DNA of 64,000 bases from Vibrio sp. PID17_43 (GTDB lineage Bacteria; Pseudomonadota; Gammaproteobacteria; Enterobacterales; Vibrionaceae). Positions 25,097-33,431 of this stretch are shown here, in pieces; position 1 is the stretch's first letter; the number at the start of each line of letters is the position of its first letter. The translations under genes were made by a program, and so were the position numbers. The notes under the pieces are model-generated. The model made no database searches. It saw only the letters and a list, made by a program, of their open reading frames with translations, and was not told the DNA's origin. Location: assembly GCF_002608565.1 (NCBI RefSeq), contig NZ_LIXM01000003.1, positions 62,001-126,000 on the forward strand, in the 5' to 3' direction.

Positions 25097-27334
25097 TCAA
25101 ATCAGTTCTGCATCGGTTTTGATTTCTACCAGTGCGGGACCATCGAAGGCAAGGGCTTTTCGGATCGCTTCATCCAGTTGGTCTTTCGTGTCGACGCGGA
25201 TGCCAAGCCCGCCGCAGGAATTAGCGAATTCGGCAAAATCCGGATTGTGCAGGGATGTCTGCCAAACCTGCCAGTTGCCCGCACGCTGTTCCTTGGAAAT
25301 CTTACCCAGTTCGCTGTTGTTGAGCAGGATATGGGTCAGGTTCATGCCGTATTTGACGGCGGTGGTAAACTCCGCCAGATACTGGCCGAAGCCGCCGTCT
25401 CCACTGATTGAGATCACCGGCCTTCCCTTGTGCGCCTCGACCGTCTGGGTGGCGGCCCAGGCACCCATGGCAGCGGGGAAACCGAAGCCGATAGAACCCA
25501 AGTAGCCGGACATCAGCACTGTCTGATTGGTACATTCGAAATAGCGGCCAAAAGAGTAGGTGTTGTTGCCCACATCTACCGCGATGACGGCATCCTCCGG
25601 GCAGGCCGCTGAGAGTGCGTCAAAGACGGTGGCGGAATTGAGCCCGTGGTCGTTATTGCGAGCCGCGCGGCGCGTTTTTTCCTCACGCCATGCGTCCCAG
25701 CGCCCAGCCACTTCGGCTCGTTGGTCGACGGTCGAATGCATTGCCGGCAGGTCGTTCAGCAGGCGCCGGGCCGTGACGCCGACCTCGCCCCAGACCGGCA
25801 CATCGACGGGGTGGAACTTACCCAAAGCCATTTGTTCGAAATCGACTTGGATAATGGGTTTGTGTTCGGTGATCCCGGTGTGATTGGCAAATGACGCACC
25901 GAACACGATCAGGAGATCGGCTTCGTTCATGCAGCCGCTGGCGATGGGGGTGCCGCTGCGGCCAAGTACCCCTGCGGCCAATGGATGTCGGTCACTGACC
26001 TGACCCTTGGCCTTGAAGGTGGTCAGAACGGGGGCACTGAGTCGCTCCGCCAGCGCGAGTACGTCCGCCATGGCCTCCCTTGCACCGTAGCCAACGATGA
26101 TGGCCGGACGCTGTGATGCCGCAATTTTCTCTAGCGCCATGCCTAGCGAGTCGTTGGCCGGTGAAATTTGCTGTGCTGCCAGGCGTCCATCGGGCGATGA
26201 ACTCTGCGCATCGTCCGCCGCCGCAAAGACCTGGACCTCGTCTGGGAAGATCAAGTGCGCCACATCCCGTTCGACGATGGCATGCTTGAGCGCCAACGTC
26301 ATCAGTTCCGCGTGTCGGCTGCCCGGCAGCACAGTCTGACTGAAGCGGCTGACCGCCTGAAAGGCCGAGGCCAGATCGATTTCCTGGAAAGCACCCGGGC
26401 CGAACACCTGGGTGTTGACCTGACCGGTCAACGCGAGTACGGGTGCGCGATCGACCTTGGCATCCCACAGGCCGGTCATCAAATTGGTCGCGCCGGGACC
26501 GGCGATCGACAGGCAGGCGGCAGGTTTTCCGGATAGCTTGGCGAAGCCTGAGCAGGCAAAAGACGCGGCGCCCTCGTGGCGAATACCAATGTAGGTGAGA
26601 TTCCCAGCATCTTCCTGTTCGCGAATCGCGTCCGCCAAGCCCAGATTGGAATGCCCTACCATGCCGAAGACATGAGTGACACCCCAGTTCACCATGGTTT
26701 CCACCATGACGTCGGAGATGGTGCGGGTACGTTCCCGATGCTCCTTGACCTGGACATAGACTCCGTCATCGCGCACTTCGACTGGGTAGGTATCCACTCC
26801 ATCCCCGAATCCACCGGGGGATTTACCGCTCAACGGATGGAAGTCCCAGCCATGCCAGGGGCAGCGCAGCCAGCATTCGCCGCTCTCGTCGCATTCGATG
26901 CCGCCCTCGCCGAGTGGGCCACCCTGGTGGGGACAAGCATTGTCCAGTGCCCCGTACTGGCTCTGATGGAAGGTCAGGGCGATGGTTTTCGAGCCGGCCT
27001 GTACCGAACGGACCTCGTCATCCTTGAGCTCATCCAGCCCGGCCACTTTGTACCAAATCGTATCGAGTCCCTGGTCGGCGTCGTGTTCCTCCTGGGTAAT
27101 GGCGTTATGGCTGCCGTCACAGAAGGGGGGATTGGCCGAGCGTTTGCATTGACACAGAAATGCCTTGCCATCCTGCTGTGCGGTGAACGCCTGTGGCTCG
27201 AATCCACTGCCTGCATGAGAACCGTCACAGAAGGGCTGGTTGGATGAAAGACCACAGGTGCACCAGTAATATTTTTTATCTTTCTCTAGCTCAACGGCGA
27301 TGGGTTTAGTGTCAGCGATTTTCGGTTTGTTCAT
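25097..27334 (-). CDS. Fusion protein: two CDGSH iron-sulfur motifs + Rieske domain + thiamine-diphosphate enzyme
   Basis: 745 residues, GC-rich unlike all neighbours. Residues 25-40 and 61-76 are two complete CDGSH iron-sulfur motifs (C25, C27, C36, H40; C61, C63, C72, H76). Residues about 93-197 are a Rieske ferredoxin domain (C134-P-H136 and C158-P-W-H161 ligands). From about 203 to the end is a whole ThDP enzyme of the pyruvate-oxidase/acetolactate-synthase family: catalytic Glu254 in IRHEGAA, central domain about 390-530, and GDG (645-647) to NN (672-673) for Mg-ThDP binding. The ThDP part should decarboxylate a 2-keto acid; the three metal centres could carry electrons (inference). GGAGGGG precedes the ATG. 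A methyltransferase tail lies 50 bases upstream. The substrate is unknown. The frame is intact, so it could be functional. Confidence 0.9.
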   Translation of the reverse strand: MNKPKIADTKPIAVELEKDKKYYWCTCGLSSNQPFCDGSHAGSGFEPQAFTAQQDGKAFLCQCKRSANPPFCDGSHNAITQEEHDADQGLDTIWYKVAGLDELKDDEVRSVQAGSKTIALTFHQSQYGALDNACPHQGGPLGEGGIECDESGECWLRCPWHGWDFHPLSGKSPGGFGDGVDTYPVEVRDDGVYVQVKEHRERTRTISDVMVETMVNWGVTHVFGMVGHSNLGLADAIREQEDAGNLTYIGIRHEGAASFACSGFAKLSGKPAACLSIAGPGATNLMTGLWDAKVDRAPVLALTGQVNTQVFGPGAFQEIDLASAFQAVSRFSQTVLPGSRHAELMTLALKHAIVERDVAHLIFPDEVQVFAAADDAQSSSPDGRLAAQQISPANDSLGMALEKIAASQRPAIIVGYGAREAMADVLALAERLSAPVLTTFKAKGQVSDRHPLAAGVLGRSGTPIASGCMNEADLLIVFGASFANHTGITEHKPIIQVDFEQMALGKFHPVDVPVWGEVGVTARRLLNDLPAMHSTVDQRAEVAGRWDAWREEKTRRAARNNDHGLNSATVFDALSAACPEDAVIAVDVGNNTYSFGRYFECTNQTVLMSGYLGSIGFGFPAAMGAWAATQTVEAHKGRPVISISGDGGFGQYLAEFTTAVKYGMNLTHILLNNSELGKISKEQRAGNWQVWQTSLHNPDFAEFANSCGGLGIRVDTKDQLDEAIRKALAFDGPALVEIKTDAELI

Positions 27335-27384
27335 GATGTATCTTCCCCTCCCGGTTTTCGGGACAGCAGTTGCACAACTGCGCC

Positions 27385-27555
27385 TTACTCATTACGAAAT
27401 TGGCCTTCGCGGATGTCACGGACAGTCTCTTCGATTTGCACGATGTCGAGCCCGGTCAATTCATGTTGCAGGCTGGTGCTATCCATCATCATATCGATGT
27501 TGGGCGGTCCGCCGGTCTTGTATTCGAGTTGTCGCGGCGTGTAGGCTTCTAGCAG
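27385..27555 (-). pseudogene. C-terminal fragment of a SAM-dependent methyltransferase (TehB-like)
   Basis: GC-rich minus-strand frame reading LLEAYTPRQLEYKTGGPPNI, then MMMDSTSLQHELTGLDIVQI and EETVRDIREGQFRNE to the stop at 27385. The pattern of Q(L)xYxTGGPP, a helix with L and a final VREV/IxEG segment matches the last 55-60 residues of class I methyltransferases of the TehB-like group, as I know them. The 5' part is lost at the junction with AT-rich DNA near 27558. It was probably the gene upstream of the iron-sulfur fusion gene in the donor genome, 50 bases away. Confidence 0.5.
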
Positions 27556-27609
27556 CATATTATAGACAGTATACAAAAGAAGCTTCATTTGGCGAATATT
27601 GTCCCAAGG

Positions 27610-27999
27610 CTAGCGCATTTCAATCGCAGATTCTAAAAGCACTGAGCGGTATTCATCGTTCATGGCTGCGTTCTTTTTCTTCCGTGCCATACTTATCTTC
27701 TTCGTCGTATCGAACTTAAATAAGTTGAGAGCGATCTTCCTTAGCGCATTGAAAGCAAAGGCTCCATTTCCTTTCCGAATGCGGCACTCATCTTCTCTGA
27801 AAGTCATATCTAGCATCCAATGCATACTCTCTACTTGCCAGTGTCCTCGGACGGCTTTAAGTACTTGCTCTGCATCTAAATCCAATGAACTCGTATACCA
27901 ACGAGTCTCTTTGCTCACCTTTCCTGTCATTGAATGTTCAACCTCAGAAGTGACTTTAATAATGCTTCTTAGACCACCCCATTGATATGGTTTACACAT
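27610..27999 (-). mobile_element. ISAs1-family transposase, C-terminal fragment
   Basis: 129 residues reading GGLRSIIKVTSEVEHS, VSKETRWYTSSLDLDAEQVL, VRGHWQVESMHWMLDMTF, DECRIRKGNGAFAFNALRKI and ALNLFKFDTTKK. This is the C-terminal third of ISAs1-family (H-repeat type) transposases, which are about 370 residues long. The 5' two thirds are missing, cut near 28000. The fragment borders the GC-rich foreign segment and probably helped bring it in or rearranged the site later. I could not define terminal inverted repeats. Confidence 0.8.
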
Positions 28000-28076
28000 C
28001 CACCATTAATCTCCTTTCAAGAACAAAACGACTAAAGTGTTGTTAAGCTGATTAATGTGCTATTTAAGGCTGCATA

Positions 28077-28387
28077 ATGAAAAATATTGATGAAATTCCA
28101 ACTCTACTAATTGAGCAACGAAAGAAGCTTAAGTTAGAGCAAAAAGATATGTATATGCGTATTGGAATGAAGCAGCAACAATACCAGCGTATTGAAAGTG
28201 GTGCTGACGTACGACTATCAACATTACTTCGGTGCTTGAAGGGCTAGGACTCGAAATGACGATCTCACCAAAGGCTAACCGTCAGGAAGCGGATAATGTT
28301 TCTAGCACTGCTAAACTCGAACCACAATTGTCAGATCTAAAAGATGATAATGATGATCTTGAATTTTGGTTTGGAAATGAAAGCTGA
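28077..28387 (+). pseudogene. HipB-like HTH regulator broken by a one-base deletion
   Basis: The first frame reads MKNIDEIPTLLIEQRKKLKL, EQKDMYMRIGMKQQQYQRIE, then RLSTLLRCLKG and stops near 28246. The neighbouring frame continues it exactly as VLEGLGLEMTISPKANRQEA to FWFGNES, stopping at 28385-28387. A single lost base at about 28231-28235 (CTTCG-GTGCTTGAAGG) explains both. The intact protein would be about 103 residues with an XRE fold of the HipB antitoxin type. No hipA-like toxin gene is present. Confidence 0.65.
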
Positions 28388-28471
28388 GCATAAATCTGCA
28401 TTAATGCTTCACTGGAGAGAATTACACGATGATTTTAAAATAGTCACCTAGTATATTTTATCTACTAAGTA

Positions 28472-28523
28472 TGCCCCAATTTGCCCCAGTAAATGTGGGC
28501 AGTTTTGGGGCAAATTTGGGGCA
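28472..28523. repeat. Inverted repeat near the tdh-side element end
   Basis: TGCCCCAATTTGCCCCA (28472-28488) and TGGGGCAAATTTGGGGCA (28506-28523) are inverted copies differing by one base, separated by 17 bases. Each arm is itself a tandem of GGGGCA. Related motifs (GGGACAGATTTAGGGCA near 24833 and GGGACA...AGGACA...AGGGC at 24504-24530) lie beside the left tdh copy. The pattern fits arm-type integrase binding sites, but no integrase gene is present. Confidence 0.55.
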
Positions 28524-28815
28524 TTTCGAAGTGAAAAATGGGGCTGTTTTTACCATTCACCTGTTCGGATAACCTGTTTTCAAGCAAACAATAAAAGCCC
28601 TTATTCACCTGACTTCACCCTACTCCCAATCTAGGATAACTTTGCCAGAAGCCCCGCTACGCATGACGTCGAAGCCTTCTTGGAAGTCATCGATCTTGTA
28701 ATGGTGCGTGATGATTGGCGTGAGATCTAGGCCTGATTGGATCAGCGATGCCATCTTGTACCAAGTTTCGAACATTTCACGACCATAGATACCTTTGATG
28801 ATCAGGCCTTTGAAG
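28507..28815. repeat. Right copy of the ~305 bp direct repeat (end of live tdh plus downstream)
   Basis: Counterpart of 24504-24808. It includes the GGGGCA motifs, the shared CCATTCACCTGTTCGGATAACC tract and the last ~195 bases of the functional tdh gene. The distance between copies is about 4.0 kb, all of it accessory DNA. Confidence 0.7.
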
Positions 28816-29651
28816 ATCACTTGGTTCCAGTCGATACCCATGTCTGATGGTGGAATACCTAGTAGCGCAATACGGCCACCGTGGTTCATGGTTTTCAGCA
28901 TTGAGTTGAATGCTGAAGGGTTGCCAGACATTTCTAGACCTACGTCAAAGCCTTCTGTCATGCCTAGCTCAGACATTACGTCTTCTAGTTTCTCTTCAGC
29001 GACGTTTACCGCGCGCGTTACGCCCATCTTACGAGCAAGATCTAAACGGTATTCGTTTACGTCAGTGATCACTACGTGGCGAGCACCAACATGTTTCGCT
29101 ACTGCTGCTGCCATGATACCGATTGGGCCTGCGCCTGTGATCAACACGTCTTCGCCAACGAGGTCGAAAGACAGCGCTGTATGTACAGCGTTACCAAACG
29201 GGTCAAAGATAGACGCTAGATCGTCAGAGATCCCTTCAGGGATCTTGAACGCGTTGAACGCTGGGATCACTAGATATTCTGCAAATGCACCTTCGCGGTT
29301 TACACCTACACCGATTGTGTTGCGACATAGGTGAGTGCGACCGCCACGACAGTTACGGCAGTGACCACAAGTGATGTGACCTTCGCCAGATACGCGGTCA
29401 CCGATTTCAAAGCCACGAACTTCCTGACCAATTGCAACCACTTCACCCACATATTCATGGCCGACAACCATAGGTACTGGAATGGTCTTTTGCGACCATT
29501 CGTCCCAGTTGTAGATGTGTACGTCTGTACCACAGATAGCCGTTTTCTTAATTTTGATCAGAATGTCATTGTGGCCGACTTCAGGCTTGTCAACCTCAGT
29601 CATCCAAATGCCTTCTTCAGGCTTTAGCTTTGATAGTGCTTTAATTTTCAT
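28620..29651 (-). CDS. tdh: L-threonine 3-dehydrogenase
   Basis: 343 residues, zinc-dependent medium-chain dehydrogenase. The catalytic zinc site includes Cys in [14 protein letters not shown] and His-Glu in GHEYVGEV. The structural zinc loop [15 protein letters not shown] has the expected four Cys. NAD binding is through [18 protein letters not shown]. It oxidises L-threonine to 2-amino-3-ketobutyrate, which the product of the upstream gene kbl splits. The two genes form a minus-strand operon with a 37-base gap. Its 3' end is duplicated in decayed form 4 kb away. This tdh has no relation to the haemolysin of the same name. Confidence 0.97.
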   Translation of the reverse strand: MKIKALSKLKPEEGIWMTEVDKPEVGHNDILIKIKKTAICGTDVHIYNWDEWSQKTIPVPMVVGHEYVGEVVAIGQEVRGFEIGDRVSGEGHITCGHCRNCRGGRTHLCRNTIGVGVNREGAFAEYLVIPAFNAFKIPEGISDDLASIFDPFGNAVHTALSFDLVGEDVLITGAGPIGIMAAAVAKHVGARHVVITDVNEYRLDLARKMGVTRAVNVAEEKLEDVMSELGMTEGFDVGLEMSGNPSAFNSMLKTMNHGGRIALLGIPPSDMGIDWNQVIFKGLIIKGIYGREMFETWYKMASLIQSGLDLTPIITHHYKIDDFQEGFDVMRSGASGKVILDWE

Positions 29652-29688
29652 AATATAACCTTAACTAAAGATCCTTGGTCCTAGAATC

Positions 29689-30882
29689 TTAGATGATGCC
29701 CATGTCCTGACCAACTTGGATAAACGCATCAATTGCACGGTCTAGTTGCTCACGAGAGTGCGCAGCTGACATTTGAGTACGGATACGTGCTTGACCTTTT
29801 GGTACCACTGGGAATGAGAAACCGATAACGTAGATGCCTTTTTCTAGGGCACGTTCAGCAAACTCGGCAGCAACTTTTGCATCACCTAGCATGATAGGAA
29901 TAATCGCGTGGTCTGCGCCACCCATCGTGAAGCCTGCACCTTCCATACGTGCGCGGAAGTGTGCTGCGTTTTCCCATAAGCGATCACGCAGATCGCCGCT
30001 TTCTTCTAGTAGGTCTAAAACGCGGATAGAAGCGCTTACGATTGCAGGAGCAACAGAGTTAGAAAATAGGTATGGACGAGAGCGCTGACGTAACCAGTCT
30101 ATCACTTCTGCTTTACCAGAAGTGTAACCGCCTGATGCGCCGCCCATTGCTTTACCCAGCGTACCAGTGATGATATCGATACGATCCATCACATCATGGT
30201 ATTCATGCGTTCCTGCACCATTCTTACCCATGAAGCCGACGGCATGTGAGTCATCCACCATGACTAGCGCACTATACTTGTCTGCAAGGTCGCAGATAGC
30301 AGGAAGGTTAGCGACTACACCGTCCATAGAGAACACGCCATCCGTTACGATTAGCGTATGGCGAGCGCCCGCTTCTTTCGCAGCGATCAATTGTTGCTCT
30401 AACTCTTCCATGTTGTTGTTTGAGTAGCGGAAACGCATGGCTTTACACAGACGTACACCGTCGATGATTGACGCGTGGTTCAGTGCATCAGAGATAATTG
30501 CGTCTTCTTTATCAAGAATCGTCTCGAACAGACCGGTGTTCGCATCAAAACAAGAAGTGTAAAGAATAGTATCTTCTTTACCGAGGAACTTAGATAACTT
30601 TTGCTCTAGCGCTTTGTGGATGTCTTGCGTACCACAAATGAAACGAACCGAAGCCATACCGAAACCATGCTCGTCCATACCCTCTTTCGCCGCTTCGATA
30701 AGCGCAGGGTGGTTAGCTAGACCTAAGTAGTTGTTCGCACAGAAGTTAAGTACTTCTTCACCGCTGGCAATTTTAACTTCAGCCTTCTGTTGGGACGTGA
30801 TAATACGCTCTGCTTTGTAAAGGCCTTCCGCCTTCACTTCTTCAATTTGCTGCTGAATCTGTTGGTAAAATGCAGAAGACAT
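29689..30882 (-). CDS. kbl: 2-amino-3-ketobutyrate CoA ligase (glycine C-acetyltransferase)
   Basis: 397 residues, fold-type I PLP enzyme of the alpha-oxoamine synthase family. Visible motifs are [22 protein letters not shown], the substrate loop [23 protein letters not shown] and the PLP lysine in [12 protein letters not shown]. It converts 2-amino-3-ketobutyrate and CoA to glycine and acetyl-CoA, completing the threonine-to-glycine pathway started by Tdh. It is the first gene of the kbl-tdh operon. The 216-base gap upstream holds its promoter region and the hairpin after scrC. Confidence 0.97.
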   Translation of the reverse strand: MSSAFYQQIQQQIEEVKAEGLYKAERIITSQQKAEVKIASGEEVLNFCANNYLGLANHPALIEAAKEGMDEHGFGMASVRFICGTQDIHKALEQKLSKFLGKEDTILYTSCFDANTGLFETILDKEDAIISDALNHASIIDGVRLCKAMRFRYSNNNMEELEQQLIAAKEAGARHTLIVTDGVFSMDGVVANLPAICDLADKYSALVMVDDSHAVGFMGKNGAGTHEYHDVMDRIDIITGTLGKAMGGASGGYTSGKAEVIDWLRQRSRPYLFSNSVAPAIVSASIRVLDLLEESGDLRDRLWENAAHFRARMEGAGFTMGGADHAIIPIMLGDAKVAAEFAERALEKGIYVIGFSFPVVPKGQARIRTQMSAAHSREQLDRAIDAFIQVGQDMGII

Positions 30883-31026
30883 TCGGCAATTCCTTCCTGT
30901 TTAATTTGTCGAGTTTTTACTCGATTAGAATGAGAGCGAGCCTTTGAATGACGGGGGTCACAGGCGTTCACTTGTCAATTAAGTGTAGTGTAATTCAAGC
31001 AGGAAAAAACGATTATCCCTTAAGGT

Positions 31027-31073
31027 GGAAAAGCATTAATGAATTTGAGGAACAAATTAGATTAATGCTTTCC
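31027..31073 (-). terminator. Long hairpin downstream of scrC
   Basis: GGAAAAGCATTAAT (31027-31040) pairs with ATTAATGCTTTCC (31061-31073) apart from one bulged A, with a 20-base loop. It lies 26 bases beyond the scrC stop. The stem is long but AT-rich, and no long T-run follows on the minus strand, so it could be a weak terminator, a processing site or a protein site. Confidence 0.4.
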
Positions 31074-31098
31074 TATCAGGCTGTAATAAAAGGAGTTA

Positions 31099-33426
31099 TT
31101 ACCAAGTTGGTCGTTTGAGAAGTGCTTCAAACTCCTCTGCAGGCACTGGTCGGCTATAGTGGAAACCTTGGCCAAACTCACAGTTTAAGTTTTTCAAATA
31201 GTCCACATGACGCTGCTCTTCAATGCCTTCGGCAACAATCTTCAGATTCAGCGCTTTCGCCATTGCAATGATCACGTTGACTAATTCACGATCGGAGTCA
31301 TTTTCAAACATATTTTGCAGAAAACTGCGGTCAATCTTAAGGCGATCAAACGGAAACTTCTGTAAATAACTTAAAGCCGAGTAACCCGTACCAAAGTCAT
31401 CAATGGTGAGTTTCGCCCCCAGCGCTCTGAGGTTATCAAGCAAATCAATGAGCTCCTGACTGTGGTTGAACAACAAACTTTCGGTCACTTCCACATCAAA
31501 TTTCTCGGCAGGTAATCCGGACTCCTCTAGGTGCTGTTTGATCTGCTCGAACAAACGATCACAATATCGGAATTGCACGCTAGAGAAATTCACCGAGACT
31601 ACGACAGGTGAAATCGTTTGCCACTGTGCGGCTTGATGGCACGCCTCGCGAATAGCAAATTCACCTAATTGATGAATCAAGCCGTTTTTCTCAGCGATAG
31701 CGATGAACTCTTCAGGGCTCACAAAACCATATTGTTCATCATTCCATCGCATCAATGCTTCAGCCCCCACTATTGCGCCTTTTTCCAAGTCGATAATTGG
31801 CTGGTAATAAAGATCTAATAAATCATGTGATATGGCGTGACGTAAACGACTCTCTAAATCGAGGAAACGCTGTAAATCATGGTTCATGTTGTGGTCATAA
31901 AAACAGAACGCATTCCGTCCATCCTGTTTGACACGATACATCGCCATATCAGCACAAGCGAGCAATTGTTCAGCATTGTCACCATCTTTCGGAAAAACCG
32001 ACATGCCCACGCTCGCCGTCAGGAAGAACTCATGATGTTGCCAACTAAACGGCTCATTAAACACAGACAACACCGTTGTCGCAAAACGCTTAGCGCTGTC
32101 GGTGTCTTTTAGATCCGGAATAACCAACAAGAACTCATCGCCCCCGTTACGTGCGAGTAGATCCGTTTTACGCACAGCTTGCTGGAGTCTTTCTGAGGCT
32201 AACTTTAGAATCTCGTCACCAACAAAATGTCCCATGGAGTCATTGATCTGCTTAAAATGGTCAAGGTCAATGAACATCACTAATACATTGGAATCACTGC
32301 GCTGCGCTCGAGAAAGCTCAAGTTCCAAACGATCCGCACCAGACGTTCGATTCGGTAGCCCCGTGAGCACATCATGCTTCGCTTGATAAGCCAGTTCTAA
32401 CTCTGAAGATTTACGACGTTCAATTTCACTCGTCAAACGTTGATTTTTCTGCGCAAGAATATCTTGGCGCTTTTTCTCTTCTTCGAGTTTTATATTCAGC
32501 TCAACACGAGTGTTATTAAGATTAAACGCATACAACAAACCAATGACAATCAAGATCGCTAATACACTTAACCCTGAAATAAACATTTTCGAAGTATATA
32601 ACTCACGTTCAGTCAGAGATTCAAACCAGGCCATGAGCTTGAAGTCGCGGTGGCTACCAACAGGAATTTCAAAATAGATTTTCTCTTGTAACTCTTGTAA
32701 GTTCTCATTACTGTCACTGGTATCACCTTCCCTCAACTTTTGGTTCAGAGAATCCCACACATCCATGTCGAGATCATTGATTCTCAGCACCATTCGGCCA
32801 TAACTATGCTCGTGCTCTTGGTTTGTCAGCTGATCAATAACCACGTTTTCATTAATATCTGCAATTAGATAACCTACCGTCTTGGTGGATAGGATTACGG
32901 GCTTAATAACTTGTATTAGTATTTTACCATTGTCTCTGGTCGCGACGATATTGTCCGCACACTGATGATTGTCAAGAAGGTGAACGCTATAAACATTCCG
33001 GTTAAAATCTGGCCCAGAAGCCACGATGACTTTCCCATCTAGGCCAACCAGTTTTAACTGTGTATAAATCGGTAGACCATTAATCGCTTTGGCTGCCGTC
33101 TTTTTGTTCAGTTTACGTTCCAAATTAACTAAGCTTGCCCCCAAACCATATTCCATCGACATGCCGGATGCTAAGTTTGCAAAAAACGTTTGTACTGTTT
33201 TGTCTGTCGACAAATTATCAATATCTTCACTCGCTATCGTAAATAGATTATTAAGCGTTCCTGCATAACTCTTTACTTTTAGTTCTAATTCTCTATGCTG
33301 GGATTCTCTTAACTTATTTTGCCCCAAGCTCGTTACCGTAATAATCATGCCTAAGTAGAGCGATACCAGTATCGCACTGATTGTGATTATTTTATTACTT
33401 GATAATATATTTCCAGACTTAATCAT
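31099..33426 (-). CDS. scrC: ScrC: membrane GGDEF-EAL c-di-GMP enzyme
   Basis: 775 residues. Membrane helices at about 12-35 and 275-300 flank a periplasmic sensor region. A coiled linker leads to GGDEF (LTGLPNRTSGADRLE, MFIDLDHFKQINDS, RNGGDEFLLVIP) and then EAL (GAEALMRW, VNFSSVQFR, TESLLFN, IDDFGTGYSALSYL, VAEGIEEQ). Both active sites are intact. In V. parahaemolyticus ScrC switches from c-di-GMP synthesis to breakdown when ScrA and ScrB act on it, favouring swarming over capsule. It follows scrB by 5 bases, ending the scrABC operon. Assignment rests on gene order and domain content. Confidence 0.93.
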   Translation of the reverse strand: MIKSGNILSSNKIITISAILVSLYLGMIITVTSLGQNKLRESQHRELELKVKSYAGTLNNLFTIASEDIDNLSTDKTVQTFFANLASGMSMEYGLGASLVNLERKLNKKTAAKAINGLPIYTQLKLVGLDGKVIVASGPDFNRNVYSVHLLDNHQCADNIVATRDNGKILIQVIKPVILSTKTVGYLIADINENVVIDQLTNQEHEHSYGRMVLRINDLDMDVWDSLNQKLREGDTSDSNENLQELQEKIYFEIPVGSHRDFKLMAWFESLTERELYTSKMFISGLSVLAILIVIGLLYAFNLNNTRVELNIKLEEEKKRQDILAQKNQRLTSEIERRKSSELELAYQAKHDVLTGLPNRTSGADRLELELSRAQRSDSNVLVMFIDLDHFKQINDSMGHFVGDEILKLASERLQQAVRKTDLLARNGGDEFLLVIPDLKDTDSAKRFATTVLSVFNEPFSWQHHEFFLTASVGMSVFPKDGDNAEQLLACADMAMYRVKQDGRNAFCFYDHNMNHDLQRFLDLESRLRHAISHDLLDLYYQPIIDLEKGAIVGAEALMRWNDEQYGFVSPEEFIAIAEKNGLIHQLGEFAIREACHQAAQWQTISPVVVSVNFSSVQFRYCDRLFEQIKQHLEESGLPAEKFDVEVTESLLFNHSQELIDLLDNLRALGAKLTIDDFGTGYSALSYLQKFPFDRLKIDRSFLQNMFENDSDRELVNVIIAMAKALNLKIVAEGIEEQRHVDYLKNLNCEFGQGFHYSRPVPAEEFEALLKRPTW

Positions 33427-33431
33427 ATGCC

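Noticed and set aside
25302..27255. Many long open frames on both strands inside the GC-rich gene
   Set aside because: High GC removes stop codons; these frames shadow the 745-residue fusion gene, and none has domain motifs or a ribosome site.
28795..29334. 179-codon plus-strand frame across tdh
   Set aside because: Composition (many Ser/Pro/Arg) is that of a reverse-frame shadow; tdh explains the sequence.
28620..29651. tdh as thermostable direct haemolysin
   Set aside because: The sequence is the zinc-dependent threonine dehydrogenase; only the symbol is shared.
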